Shown: positions 40,630-51,359, counted from the stretch's first letter. The stretch: DNA of 64,000 nucleotides from Emiliania huxleyi CCMP1516 (GCF_000372725.1 NW_005198751.1:82605-146604); one strand, 5' to 3'. Translations and numbers: made by a program. Notes: generated by a model from the sequence alone, not told the origin.

Positions 40630-41529
40630 TCATTTATCCCCAGTCGTATCGTCCGTCACCTCCACCTCAGTGAAGACGGAGCAAGCGGCGTCGGGGCCCT
40701 CGCAACACTCGCCCACCCAGCTGCGGGAGATGGACACGCTCGAGTAGCCGTTCTGCGCCCTCGTTCCCGAACGCAGCGTCAGTCGCAGCAGCCCAGGCTC
40801 GCCATGAAGCTCGATGCCGGCGGCGGAGAGAGTGCCCTCTCCCTCACCAAAGCTCTCCATCCCAACCACAGCAGACCGCCACTCTGCGTCCACAGCAGCA
40901 GGCCCCGCCTCGTCTAGCGCCGCCGACGGCGTCACCGACCAGCAGCGCTCGAGCGAGATCGCAACCGGCGACGCTGGGTCGACCCTTCCCGCCGTCGGGT
41001 CAAAGCGGCACCGCACGCGCGTCCTCACCTTTGGGCACTCGAGCGCCCCTGCGCGCTCCGCCGGCCGGTCGCCGCTGAGGCCGTCGATGATCGCCTCGCA
41101 GTCCCACGTGCCCGGAGAGGTCTCGTCGACCGCATCCAGCGCCCACGCCCGGATGTTGAGCACGTCGGGCTCCAGCATCCTCGCGCCGAGAGTGAGCACC
41201 TCGGAGCCACTCTGCGCGAACGGCAGCACGACGCCCTCGCTCATGGCAGCGCCGTCGGCATTGAACTCGATCGTGCGCCGTTCCAGTCGGCGGTCAGCGT
41301 TCCACCGCTCACAAGCCAGCACCTCGACGCTGGACAGCGCACAGCCGGATTCCGGCGAGAACTCCACAGTGTGGCCGGCCCACTCGCCACCTATGCGAAG
41401 GGCCGGCAGCGCAACCGAGTGGCGGGAAATGGTCGGCGGCGCGAGCACCGCTGCCGAGCACGCGTGCAGCAGGAGGCCCGCTGCGAGGGAGCGCGCTCGC
41501 ATCAGTCTAGAGAGCAGCCCAGCGACCAT
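40630..41529 (-). CDS. Secreted or plastid-targeted protein of unknown function
   Basis: A single ORF of 299 residues from the ATG at 41529. The N-terminus is a signal-like segment (LMRARSLAAGLLLHACSAAVLAPP). The mature part is beta-rich and regular: GGEWAGHTVEFSPESG, VEVLACERW, RTIEFNADGAAMSEGVVLPF, NIRAWALDAVDETSPGTWDC, RVRCRFDP, PVAISLERCW, GLLRLTLRSG, YSSVSISRSWVGECCEGPDA. This resembles lipocalin-like plant and algal DUF3598 or chromophore-lyase-like folds, but I cannot assign a family with confidence. Cysteines (C in the TWDCEA, VRCRF, ERCWS and GECCEG segments) could form disulfides. No intron is needed. Confidence 0.65.
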   Translation of the reverse strand: MVAGLLSRLMRARSLAAGLLLHACSAAVLAPPTISRHSVALPALRIGGEWAGHTVEFSPESGCALSSVEVLACERWNADRRLERRTIEFNADGAAMSEGVVLPFAQSGSEVLTLGARMLEPDVLNIRAWALDAVDETSPGTWDCEAIIDGLSGDRPAERAGALECPKVRTRVRCRFDPTAGRVDPASPVAISLERCWSVTPSAALDEAGPAAVDAEWRSAVVGMESFGEGEGTLSAAGIELHGEPGLLRLTLRSGTRAQNGYSSVSISRSWVGECCEGPDAACSVFTEVEVTDDTTGDK

Positions 41530-41610
41530 AGGAGCAAAAAAGAAAAGAGTGATTGCAAGCCGCGCAAGTGAGCTGGCGACAGGAATTTCTGAGTTGTTTT
41601 TTCTTTTTTG

Positions 41611-42776
41611 TCAGTCCCCCCAATGCGGCCCCGGCCCCGTGCGGTACAGCGCTTTTGCGCGCTCCGTCGCGGCGAGCGCATCGGCGCACTGGGCCATCGT
41701 CTCGACGAGGCCGTGCGGCGGCGGCGCTGCGGCGCGGCTGAGTAGCTTGGCGCACTCGGTGAGCTGGTCGGCGAGCGCCCGCGCCGCCGTGTCGAGCGCA
41801 GCGACCGCGACGTCGGGAATCTCTGCGGACGCCGCCGCCGCCGCCGGCGGCGGAGGCGGCGACGGCGGAGGCGCGGGAGCACGCGGAGCCACGGGTGCAG
41901 GGTGAGGTGCGGCGGGGACTGGCTGGGGCGAGGACGCGGCGTGCGGCGGAGCACGGGGCTGGTCCGTGTACCTGCGGTGCGGGTCTGGCGTGTGTGGAGT
42001 GGCGGAGGGCGGACTGGGGTGGGTGGAGGCGGTTGTGGGGGGAGAGAGCGGCCCTTCATATTCGATGGGTGATTAGGGGTTGTCTCCACAGCGAGGTCGG
42101 CGTGGTGCACAGCTGTCTTCTAATCCTCAGGGCCGCGGGGCAGGGGCGACGGGGCAGGCGCAGCAGGGCCCGGGCGGTAGGGCGTGGGCCGGTCTCTCCT
42201 GCCAGTGGCGACGGAGAGCTTGCGACCGCTGACCGGATGCTGCATCAGAGGGACCTGCGGGCGGGAGGCGGCGGCTTGCGGAGGGCGGTGAGGCCGGCGG
42301 CGGGCGTGCTGCCGTGTCTGCTGCGCCTTGCCCGTGTCGGGGCACTGCTCTCCGAGCATCTTCCAGCCTTTGAGCATCAGGGCCGACATCTCCTCGCACC
42401 ACCCGTCCGCCTCGGTGCGCCCCTCGCACAGCGACGCGGTGGCGGTGGCAGCCGGGCCTGCGCCCTGCGGCGGCTGCGCCGGTGGAGCGGCGGAAGAGGC
42501 CCCGGGAGTGGCAGCGGCAGCGGCGACGGCGGCGGCGGGGCGGCTCGTCCCGGGAGACGGCGTCGCGGTGGACGTCGGTGGAGTGGGCGAGCCGTTCATC
42601 TCGCCGTCCATCTCGTCGGTGTAGCAGCCGGCGGCAATGGAGAACTTGCGGCCAGTCTGCGGGTGCTGCATGAGAGGCACGTCGTGCGTGAGAGGGCACT
42701 CCTCCTCCAGCATGCGCCAGCCCTTGAGCAGGAGCTCGCCCATCTTCTTCGAGTACAGGTCGGCGCGGGGCGACAT
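41611..42776 (-). CDS. ZNRD2/SSSCA1-like (autoantigen p27) protein with two zinc-ribbon-type repeats
   Basis: The N-terminal part reads KKMGELLLKGWRMLEEECPL and then VPLMQHPQTGRKFSI, the signature of the p27/ZNRD2 family. It recurs about 105 residues later as ALMLKGWKMLGEQCPDTGK joined across an intron to VPLMQHPVSGRKLSVATG. Exons: 42776-42327, then 42254 onward (GC donor, AG acceptor, in phase), and a last exon to 41611 whose end (AALDTAARALADQLTECAKL, then ETMAQCADALAATERAKALY) matches the C-terminal helices of ZNRD2. The junction between the second and last exons (about 42.2-41.8 kb) is not resolved. Each repeat keeps only the first cysteine pair partly (one Cys plus His/Thr), so metal binding is doubtful. 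Human ZNRD2 has one ribbon; the duplication is unusual. Confidence 0.65.
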
Positions 42777-42897
42777 GAGACGAGACGGGACGAACAGGAC
42801 GAGAAAACCCGCGAACCGGCTCCTACCCGGGTAGCCAGATATCTATGAACCGCCTCGTTGACCTATTGCAAACCCCGTCAGCAGTCCTCCTCCGGGA

Positions 42898-43843
42898 ATG
42901 TACGTAAGAGCTACATACACTGAAAAAAACCGCTTCGCTCGCGCGGGAGACGGCGTGTTTAGCCGCGAACGGGGCCATGCCAGACGAGTGCGCCAAGCAA
43001 AGTCCGATGCTCCACAGCCGGTGGCAATCAAGTGGCTAGAACCGGATCAGCACGGCGAGCACTATCTCTACCAACAGCTAGTGCTCAAGACGTCTTTCCG
43101 CGACTCCACCCCCAGCAGCTTCATCTCTGACTCCAACATCACCGGTACGATGTTCGAGGAGCTATCAGTCAGAGGCATTCTCCGCGAGGGAGGCCTCGCA
43201 CAGCTCCTGGAGGAGGATGCGAAGGCGCGATTGCGCAACACGGAGCAGCGCGAGGCGATGCGTGAGCGACTCAAGAATCACGAGGCGGTGATGGCCGCTG
43301 TCAACGAAGGCGACGTCGATGCTGTACACGGCGCCGCTGCACACGGCGCCGGCGACGACACCATGACCGAAGAGGATCTACGTCGACTGCGCAACGACAT
43401 CGAGAGCCAGAGGACGGGCAATGAGACAGCAGTTCCCCAACCAGATCTGAGGTACACAATGTAGGTACACGACAGAGACCATCGATGGAGAGATCGTCAC
43501 TGTGGCGACATGGCACGAGACGGCCGACACCGTGTGGCGACTCCGGCGACAGCTGCTCGCCTTCGAGCTCCTCAAGTACGCGGGAGACAAGCAGCTGCTC
43601 TCCTTTCTCAGCGGCGAAGGCGGTATGGGTAAGTCCCTGCTCATCCGCCTGCTAGTGCAATGGTGGCGCTCTCAAGGCAAACGCGTTCTCGTGTGCGCCT
43701 CCACTGCCAAGGCGGCACGTCTAATCGGCGGCCACACGGTCCACAGCGCTTTCAAGCTGACGCGGTCGGGCTCCTTCACAACCTCGAGGATCGATGCCGA
43801 GAAGCACTCGCCTCACTGGGCCTGGCTACCACAGGCACACTGA
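42898..43843 (+). pseudogene. PIF1/Helitron-type helicase remnant
   Basis: Two adjoining fragments. The first (to the stop at 43464) has EPDQHGEHYLYQQLVLKTSF and a charged linker as in Helitron RepHel proteins ahead of the helicase. The second (from about 43502) has DKQLLSFLSGEGGMGKSLLI, the Walker A of PIF1-like helicases, then KRVLVCASTAKAARLIGGHT and VHSAFKL. A stop separates the two in the reading seen, and the sequence is lost after about 43840. No Rep/HUH part, CTRR end or full helicase is present. It abuts a (GA)n tract and the truncated end of the GH99 gene. Confidence 0.75.
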
Positions 43844-43992
43844 CAGGGGCGGCCGAGGCACACGCCGTGCTCGCTTTTTGCATTTTCTCTTCCGCATTTT
43901 TTAATCTCGCTCACGAAATGCGTCCTTTCTCGGCACGTTCGTTCCCGTTTTGCTCACAGCCACAGGTAAACATCTGCGCACATGAGCACACA

Positions 43993-43997
<5 letters not shown>

Positions 43998-44073
<76 letters not shown>
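43998..44073. repeat. (GA)n microsatellite
   Basis: About 38 GA dinucleotides between the helicase remnant and the 3' end of the GH99 reading frame. Arg-Glu or Ser-Leu open frames through it are artefacts. Confidence 0.97.
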
Positions 44074-44075
<2 letters not shown>

Positions 44076-44099
44076 ACCACACTCCCCGCGAAAAGCACG

Positions 44100-45126
44100 C
44101 CGCCTCCCGGAACAACGAGATCTGCGATTCCTGGCTCGCCGGAGCCGCATCGGCCGCGGGTCGAAACCCCTGCTCGTCGTAGTACCGCCCGCCCTCGCGG
44201 GGCCGCGTCGCTCCGCCGTTCCACGGCCGAATCAGTGTGTCGTTGTAGCCAGGCCCGACTGACGGAGCGAAAGCCTTTCCCGTCGCCGCCATGCGCTGCC
44301 GCAGCGTGCGCCAGCCTCCAGGCGAGCTCCCCTCGGTGAAGCCGCTCGCCGCAAAGTAAGAGTACGCGCCGTCAAAGCCCGCGTCCGCCACAAAGTCGAC
44401 GTCTCGCTCGTCGAGGAAGAGAGAGAGCACGGTCGCGTCGAAGGGACTGCCACGCACCTGCCGCATCACCTCCCGCCACGCCGCCCGCGCCCGCCGCTTC
44501 TCTGCCGGCGAGCCGCCCCCGGTGTGCTCTGCCGACACGTCGTACAGAAAGACGAGCGGCAGGCTGCTAGCCGAGCCGTCGCTAGCCGAGCCGTCGCTAG
44601 CCGAGCCGTCGCGGGACCCCGCTGGCGGAGGCTGCCTCCACAAGGCGGGGTGCGCGCCGAAACGTTCGTGCAGGTAGCGGAGGTCGTCCAGGACGGAGGC
44701 GGGCGTTCGGCCGCCGTAAGGCTCGACGTGCCAGCTGACGCCTACGCCCGCCGCGGCCGCCGCGTCGAGGACAGCCGGCACGAGCTCGTCGGTGGAGACG
44801 CCTTGCGAGTCGCGCCGTAAATCTTTGCCCGCCTGGCCCCACCAGGAGAGCATCACTGAGTCTATGCCAGCGGCGGCGATCTCGCGCATCTGTTCACGGA
44901 GAACGCTCTCGTCGCGAGAAGAGTAGAGGCCTCGCGCAGGGTAGTAGGGTGAGTGCGGCTCGTCTGGCGGGATGAAGGGCTTGCCAGGCGGGAAGCGCTC
45001 GTTCATATGATCAGTCCAATGCGGCAGCGTCGCATGATCCCAGTGGAGCCAACGGCCGTCAAGAGCCGGGGTGCCGTACCAGAGGTAGAAGGCGACGTGC
45101 ACCGAGAAGGCGGCGCAGGCGGGCAT
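44100..45126 (-). CDS. GH99 endo-alpha-1,2-mannosidase, C-terminus missing
   Basis: An open frame of about 340 residues. GH99 (MANEA) cleaves Glc1-3Man from N-glycans in the Golgi. Seen in order: VAFYLWYGTPALDGRWLHWDH, SSRDESVLREQMREIAAAGI, VMLSWWGQAGKD, VGVSWHVEPYGGRTP, LPLVFLYDVSAEH, DAGFDGAYSYFAASGFTEGS and APSVGPGYNDTLIRPWNGGA. The family then continues to an FNEWxEGTQ motif holding the catalytic acid pair. Here the homology stops near YYDEQGFRPAADAAPASQ, just before a (GA)n tract and a helicase remnant. Either a last exon lies elsewhere or the gene was broken by an insertion. The start is uncertain: the ATG at 45126 lacks a membrane anchor, so a 5' exon is likely. A short SASDG repeat (GSASDGSASDGSAS) interrupts the middle. 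Confidence 0.8.
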
Positions 45127-45201
45127 GCGGTGTTGGAAGCCACTCGTGGCCCGTACGAACTCTCGGTCGGTCTTCGTGGCCCCCGGGGGGGGGCGCAACA
45201 C

Positions 45202-45912
45202 TCGCCGTGTTGCCGGATTCCAACTTTTGCGGGGTGCGGCTATGGTTCCCCTCTACAGCCGCTGAGGCGGCGGGCGAACGAAGCGAAAGCCGAAATCCCC
45301 CGCGCCCCCCCCCGCGCGCGCGCTGTGTGTGTGACGCTCCGTCTACAGCGACTGCCCCCGGGGGCGAGCGCGCGAAATCCGCCGCCCTGTGTGGCGGCAG
45401 CATATCCCGATGTGGCATATCCATATGTGCATCTCGCACCATAATATCCATTATATACCGCTGCCGGCTGCTGGCAGCACCACACGACACGCTGAGAGCG
45501 GGCGGAGGCCGAGCGGCGCACTTGCTCGAAGGGAAGCGAAAAGGGGGCAAGAGCCAGGGGCGGCGCGTGTGGCGCGCCCCGGCGGCGCCCCCGGTGTGTG
45601 TCCGCACCCGCCGCCACCCCCGCCCTCTCCCTTCCCCCACACCCTCTGACCCAGGACTATTCACGCCCCCGAGCCAGACGAACGGCATCACATAAACAAA
45701 GCGACTCGGCCTCTCATGTCACGCTGCCTCGCCCGCCGGGATGCCCTGCCGCGAGATTGCATCGGCGGAGCGTTGTCCTCGGCGAGGACCGGATACAGAA
45801 CGGAGGCAGTCGAGATCGCTGCTGCGTGCAAAGAACAGGAAAATTGCCGTGGGCATTGCTCAATTCTGGTCGCATCTGCTGGGAGAAGCGCATTGTGGCC
45901 TGATTGTGGCCG
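45202..45912. other. Intergenic region, no gene recognised
   Basis: It contains GC-rich low-complexity sequence and a short AT-rich stretch with ATATCC/ATATGG words near 45405-45465. No protein or RNA motif was recognised. Confidence 0.5.
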
Positions 45913-46725
45913 TCAGTGCGCAGCCATTTGCTGCGCCGCCGCCATTTGCTGCGCCGCCGCCGCCAGGTGCGCCACGCCTGAACCGTGAGAGTCCCCGCCA
46001 TGCTGAGCGGCCACCGCCGCCAGGTGCGCCACGCCGGCGGCGTTCGCGTCGCTCCCCCACGAGAAGCCCAGCCTGCGCAGCACCTCCATCACCTGCGTCG
46101 CGCCCGTGACGTGCACGCCGGCCGCGGCCAGCCGCCGCTCCTGCATCCTCACCCAGCGGTTGCGGCACCCCGAGTGGGTGCGGCCGGGCAGCAGCTGGGC
46201 GATGGCGGTCCAGCACGGCCCACGCTGCACCACCGCGTTGTAGATGATCGAGTCCTCCTCCTCGGTCCACATGTCGCCGTGCTTCTCCTCGGTGAGGTTG
46301 AAGTCCTCGCCGACGTCGGCGCCGAGCTCGCCAGAGTCCTCGGCGGACACGCCGCCCTCGGAGTCGGCTTCGCCGTCCGACCTGGGGCGCATCAGTGCAG
46401 GCGAGCCGCGCGGCGTCCCTCCCGATCGTCGCGACTGCAGCCTGTGCCAGCGGTTGCGCACCGCGTCGGCCGAGCGCTCGCGCGGGAGTGACTGCGCGAT
46501 CGCGGTCCACTTGTAGCCGCGCTGGAGCACGCCATCGCGGATCATGGTGTCTTCCTGGCGCGTCCATGGCGCCTTGACCGCCTTGACCGCCAGTCGACGA
46601 TGCGGCCCTCCCGCCTTCCTCCCGCCCACGCCCGCAGCGGGCGGCAGCGGCAGCGGCGTCTCTGTGGACGGACCGTGGTCGTCATAGGCCGGGAGGGCGA
46701 CGTGCAGGCTCCGTACAACCCTCAC
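45913..46725 (-). CDS. Two-repeat Myb/SANT DNA-binding protein
   Basis: An open frame of about 270 residues with two Myb repeats. The first is APWTRQEDTMIRDGVLQRGY then KWTAIAQSLPRERSADAVRN and RWHRL. The second is DMWTEEEDSIIYNAVVQRGP then CWTAIAQLLPGRTHSGCRNR and WVRM. Each has the spaced tryptophans and the third recognition helix ending in NRW. Between them is an acidic linker (about 45 residues), longer than in plant R2R3 Mybs. The C-terminus has Ala/Gln/Met-rich repeats (AAAQQMAAAQQMAAH). No in-frame ATG precedes the first repeat; the frame opens right after a TTGACAG|GTG acceptor-like site at 46726, so a 5' exon upstream is likely. Probable nuclear transcription factor; targets unknown. 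Confidence 0.85.
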   Translation of the reverse strand: MRVVRSLHVALPAYDDHGPSTETPLPLPPAAGVGGRKAGGPHRRLAVKAVKAPWTRQEDTMIRDGVLQRGYKWTAIAQSLPRERSADAVRNRWHRLQSRRSGGTPRGSPALMRPRSDGEADSEGGVSAEDSGELGADVGEDFNLTEEKHGDMWTEEEDSIIYNAVVQRGPCWTAIAQLLPGRTHSGCRNRWVRMQERRLAAAGVHVTGATQVMEVLRRLGFSWGSDANAAGVAHLAAVAAQHGGDSHGSGVAHLAAAAQQMAAAQQMAAH

Positions 46726-47158
46726 CTGTCAAGACACCACATCGTTCCGACTAGACCGGGAGAAAAGTGGCAGGGTCTACGCGACACATCTCTCGACAAC
46801 AAACACCACCTGGCTTAACCTCGAGCCGATGGCGCGCGATCAGCGAGTCCTTGTGGAGACAAGCGAGGACAACAGGCCTCATCAGCCGATGGGTGTTGAT
46901 CCGGACGCTCCACTCTTGTTTGTCAGCGTCGCGCATGCCAGTGCGCGGCACGGGCGATGCTCAAAGAGGAACGGATTGAAGGTTGGTGTGGATGGTCCAT
47001 CGGGTGAAATTCTGAAAAACGTGCAGCACTTCTAGCCGACATCGACAAAAGTCACTCTCTAGCCCCGCGGCGAGCGGCCCCGCCGGAGGCGAAGAAAATT
47101 TTGCCATCTAGCGCTCTCTAACACACATTTTTGCACAAATCGACGCCTCCAAACAAGC
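46726..47158. other. Intergenic; possible 5' exon of the Myb gene
   Basis: No convincing coding sequence was seen. The missing first exon of the minus-strand Myb gene should be here or just beyond. Confidence 0.4.
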
Positions 47159-47527
47159 TCAATAAGACTGGTCTTCACTGCAGCACGCCTCGAGCGAGTA
47201 ATGCGTCTGTAGGCCAATATAATAGAGCTTCTCGCGCGCGCTCCTCAGCTGGCGGTCCGCAGGGCCGCCCGGGCCGGGCGAGAAGCGCAAGCCCGCCAGC
47301 CGCACCATGTGATTCACGATGATGAGCGTCTCGGCCTCGAGCAGCGTGTAGGAGCGAAGCTTGCCCTCGCACTCGCGTTGCTCGAGCCTGAGCCACTGCG
47401 CCTTAACCACGAGATAGCCCGCGGGGATGGTGTCGGTGTTGACGACCGTGTCCTCGGCCAGCGTGTACGCCTTCCCCTTGAGCACCGCCAGCCAGTAGAG
47501 CCCCTCGAGCGACTGCTCGCGCCATTC
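47159..47527 (-). CDS. Unassigned exon with natural protein composition
   Basis: About 122 residues read to a stop at 47159: EWREQSLEGLYWLAVLKGKA, then EDTVVNTDTIPAGYLVVKAQ, WLRLEQRECEGKLRSYTLLE, AETLIIVNHMVRLAGLRFSP and a tail SAREKLYYIGLQTHYSLEAC. A CAG acceptor-like site lies just before the first residue. Balanced composition and regular hydrophobic spacing argue for real coding. I do not recognise the family. It may be the 3' exon of a gene or a relic of a mobile element, since no upstream exons were identified in the 570 bp before CCT1. Confidence 0.35.
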   Translation of the reverse strand, partial: EWREQSLEGLYWLAVLKGKAYTLAEDTVVNTDTIPAGYLVVKAQWLRLEQRECEGKLRSYTLLEAETLIIVNHMVRLAGLRFSPGPGGPADRQLRSAREKLYYIGLQTHYSLEACCSEDQSY

Positions 47528-48100
47528 TGCGCGGCGACAGCGGCCTGGACACGTCCGGCCAAGTCGGTTACGGGGAGGGCTACTACGAGGTCTTTGCGCG
47601 GGGGTGGTCGGGCGCCAGGCGCCCAGTCGATTGCCGCATAGTTCGTCGTAGTAGCCCTATCATAAACCTCTTATTCACACCGTGCACTTTGAAAAAAGAA
47701 ATATCCGACGTTTGTCGAAGATCCGGAGGGTTTATCAGAGCATCACCCCATCTGTATGGCTCCAGGGACTCAGGGGGGGCTCCGCGATCTCCACCGCTAA
47801 AGGGGAGAGGAAGGTGAGAGGACTTTTGTGGGAGAGGGGTGGAGAAAGGGCGTGGTTGCGGGCATGTGGGAGGGAGGGTGGGTGGGAGGGGGGGGAGCTC
47901 GTTGTCCCGGTGGTCTTACGTCGTACCTGGAAGGCGGGAAGGAGGCGGTCGTGGGCGGGCGGTCCGCGAGTACGTGTTCTTTTCTTTCGCAAAGGCCTTT
48001 CGCGAAACCGGTACTTGGAGCGCTTCCAGTGTTCAACTCTTTCTTTTTTTGATCGACGCGGCCGCCACTTGCCGCCAACGCCTCCAACAGCTCCTCCACA

Positions 48101-50453
48101 ATGAGCCAGCTCTCGATCGCGGGCGAGCGCGTCTCCGGCCAGGAGGTGCGCACGCAGAACGTGACGGCGGCGCTCTCTGTCGCCAACGTCGTCAAGTCGT
48201 CGCTCGGCCCTGTCGGCCTCGACAAGATGCTGGTTGACGACCTCGGCGAGGTGACCATCACCAACGATGGCGCGACCATCCTGGACCAGCTGGAGGTGGA
48301 GCACCCGGCGGCCAAGGTGCTGGTGCAGCTGTCCGAGATGCAGGACAAGGAGGTCGGCGACGGCACCACCTCGGTCGTCATCCTCGCCGCCGAGCTGCTC
48401 AAGCGCGGCAACGAGCTCATCAAGGACTCGATCCACGCGACGTCGGTGATGGCGGGGTTCCGCCTCGCGATGAAGGAGTCGATCAAGTTCATCCGCGACC
48501 AGATGGTCGTCAAGACGGACAAGCTCGGCCGTGACATCGCCTTCCAGATTGCAAAGACGACGCTCTCGTCAAAGATCTTTGGGCGCGAGTCCGACTTCTT
48601 CGCCAACCTGGCGGTGGACGCGATGGCGATGGTGAAGGACGTGCACCCCGAGAGCGGCAAGGCGATCTACCCGATCAAGTCGGTCGGCATCCTCAAGCAG
48701 CACGGCGGCTCCGCCAGGGACTCGCAGCTGATCAGCGGGTACGTGCTGCAGGGCGGCCGCGCGGCGCAGGGCATGCCTCGCTCGGTCAAGGGGGCGAGGA
48801 TCGCGTTGCTCGACATCGACCTGCGCAAGACCAAGATGGCGATGGGGGTGAGCGTCGTCGTGACCGACCCCAAGAAGCTCGAGGAGATCCGCAAGCGCGA
48901 GGCGGACATCACCAAGGAGCGGATCCAGCTGCTGATTAACGCCGGGGTGAGCGCGCTGCGCACGACCACCCTTCCGCTCCCCCTCCCACCCCCCTCTCCG
49001 CTGCCCGGACCGGGAGGCGCGCCCCGACTGCCGCCGCGCGTGCTCGCAGGCGAACGTCATCCTCACCACCAAGGGCATCGACGACATGGCCCTCAAGTAC
49101 TTTGTCGAGGCGAACTGCATCGCACTGCGCCGCGTCAAGAAGGCGACAGCGCACCTCCGAGATTAGCCGAGATGCGCCGAGATTGGCCGAGATTCCGCGT
49201 CAAGAAGGCGACAGCGCACCTCCGCCCCCCTCACACCTCCCGTCGCCCCCCCAAGTCGCCCCTCCGCTCCTCCCTGCCCGCCTCTCCTTGCGCACGCCGC
49301 CCCCCCTCCAAGCCTCCCAAACCCTCCTTCCTTCCGGCAGGACGACCTGCGCCGCATCGCAAAGCTGACTGGCGGCACGCTCATGATCACGCTCGCCGAC
49401 ATGGAGGGCGAGGAGTCGTTCGACGCGTCGATGCTCGGCTCTGCGGAGGAGGTGAGCGAGGAGCGCATCTGCGACGACGACCACCTCGTCATCTCTGGCG
49501 GGAAGACGCAGCGCTGCTGCTCCGTCCTGCTGCGCGGAGCTAACCACCACATGCTCGACGAGGCTAACCCTGACCCTGACCCTAACCCTGACCCTGACCC
49601 TGACCCTAACCACCACATGCTCGACGAGTCTAACCCTAACCCTGACCCTGACCCTGACCCTGACCCTGACCCTGGCCACCACATGCTCGACGAGTCTAAC
49701 CCTAACCCTGACCCTGACCCTGACCCTGACCCTAACCACCACATGCTCGACGAGGCGAGAGGCGGAGATGCAGCCGGCATGCGGCCGGGATCCGCCACCA
49801 TGCCACCCCCTCGATCACCCCCACCCTCCCCTGCCCCACCCCCCTCGCCCACCCCCCTTCCAAACCCCTCGCCTCTCCCCTACGAAGGTGGACCGCTCGC
49901 TCCACGACGCCCTCTGCGCCGTCAAGCGGGCCCTCGAGTCCGCCTCCGTCGTCCCGGGCGGCGGCTGCGTCGAGTCCGCCCTCTCCATCTACCTCGAGAA
50001 CTTCGCTACCACGCTCGGCTCGCGGGAGCAGCTCGCCATCGCAGAGTTCGCAGAGGCGCCGCCCTCCGCAGCCTCCGCCGCCCCCTCCGCCCCCCCCCAT
50101 GACCCCCTCCCGCACGACACCCTCCACGACTCCCCGGCCCCGCACCGCAGGCCCTCCTCGTCATCCCGAAGCAGCTCGCCGTCAACGCCGCGCGCGACGC
50201 GACCGACATCGTCGCAAAGCTCCGCGCAAACCACAACGCCGCGCAGACCGACTCGGCGAAGGCGGAGCTGCGGCGGTACGGCCTCGACTGCGTGAGCGGC
50301 AAGATTCAAAACAACCTGACGGCGGGCATCATCGAGCCGGCCCTGTCCAAGGTCAAGATGATCCAGTTCGCGACCGAGGCGGCCATCACCGTGCTGCGCA
50401 TCGACGACATGATCAAGCTCGCGCCCGAGGAGCAGGGGCAGCCGGGCATGTAA
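48101..50453 (+). CDS. CCT1: Chaperonin CCT subunit alpha (TCP-1 alpha)
   Basis: Exons 48101-48946, 49050-49142, 49341-49562, 49888-50055 and 50151-50453 give 543 residues, close to the usual 550. It is one of eight subunits of the cytosolic TRiC/CCT ring that folds actin and tubulin. Seen: [29 protein letters not shown], the ATP motif [75 protein letters not shown] and the C-terminal [17 protein letters not shown]. The alpha-type features ([26 protein letters not shown]) identify the paralogue. Donors are GT, GC, GC, GC. Introns 2 and 3 contain repeated exon edges: an exact 29-bp copy in intron 2, and four copies with telomere-like repeat in intron 3. The frame closes exactly. Confidence 0.97.
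49131..49224 (+). repeat. Exact 29-bp exon-edge duplication (CCT1 intron 2)
   Basis: Blocks 49131-49159 and 49196-49224 are identical over 29 bp. The 36 bp between are GAGATTAGCC-type repeat. Both copies contain the same AAG|GC donor; the acceptor used is farther on at 49340. Confidence 0.95.
49542..49754 (+). repeat. Four exon-edge copies alternating with telomere-like repeat (CCT1 intron 3)
   Basis: A 21-bp block encoding NHHMLDE occurs at 49542-49562, 49608-49628, 49674-49694 (one or two mismatches) and 49734-49754. The spacing is 66, 66 and 60 bp, with CCCTAA / CCCTGA repeat between copies. Each copy carries a GAG|(G/T)C junction. The first gives the donor; the acceptor is at 49887. Confidence 0.95.
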
Positions 50454-50792
50454 ACATCACGCGCGGATTGGGCTGGGCCTCGCGGCTCTGCTCTATACCA
50501 CCCGGTGGTCCCGGGTGTGCGGGCAGGCCCCCCACTGCTCAAGAGCCAACGTGCGCGCCACATCTCTTTATGTCTGTCTTGTCTATTCTTGGACTCATCT
50601 CTGGTTACTGGTACGTTCAAAGCGCGGCGCGGATTGCCCAAAAAAACGGTGCGGGTTTCAAAGGCAAAACAGAAATCACATCGCTCTGCGGTGTTGCTGT
50701 CGGCACACCTCGCTCCTCGCTCCTCGCGTCGCCCCCCGCCAGCACAGTGCAGCAGGGAAGCGACCCTCTATAATTTGGCTGCGTTTGGGCCA

Positions 50793-51359
50793 CTACCCGC
50801 CTCTACGCTTGGGGGGGTGCGTGATCTTGGCGCCAGGCGGTTTTGCCACGCCACACTTCCGGCAAGACGAGCGCGCCTCCCACGAGCGCGTGCCACAGCT
50901 GCGACAAACCCAGAACGGGTCCCCCGGCTTGCCCTTGTACTTGCCCTTGCTCTCTGGCTCAGGCAGCGAGTTGCCGCCAGCCTTGCCTCTGCCCGGCTCT
51001 GGACAGGCGGCCCCTAGGCGGCCAAGCACGCCGCGGGCGGGGGCGGCGACCGCCTTCCCACCAGGCAGCGGGAGCCATTGTGTGGCGGTGGCCTCGCTAG
51101 ACGGCTTGCACTTCACGGCCACGCGCTTGGGCGCCTGCCTAGACTCCTTTGGCGGCGGCGCAGACGCCTTCCGCTTGCGCTCATGCTTCGCGCCGCTGGG
51201 CGGCGGCGCGGCGGCGGCAGTGGGCGCACCAGCAGCAGTGGGCGCGGCGGCAGTAGCTGGAATCGCGTCGAGGTCGACGAGTGGGATCATCGAGTAGCCG
51301 CCGTCGGCGCGCGACTCGCGCACTAGCTGCTCTCCCCCAGACGAGCCAGGCACAGCTGC

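Noticed and set aside
43954..44073. Arg-Glu and Ser-Leu dipeptide repeat proteins
   Set aside because: They are readings of a (GA)n microsatellite.
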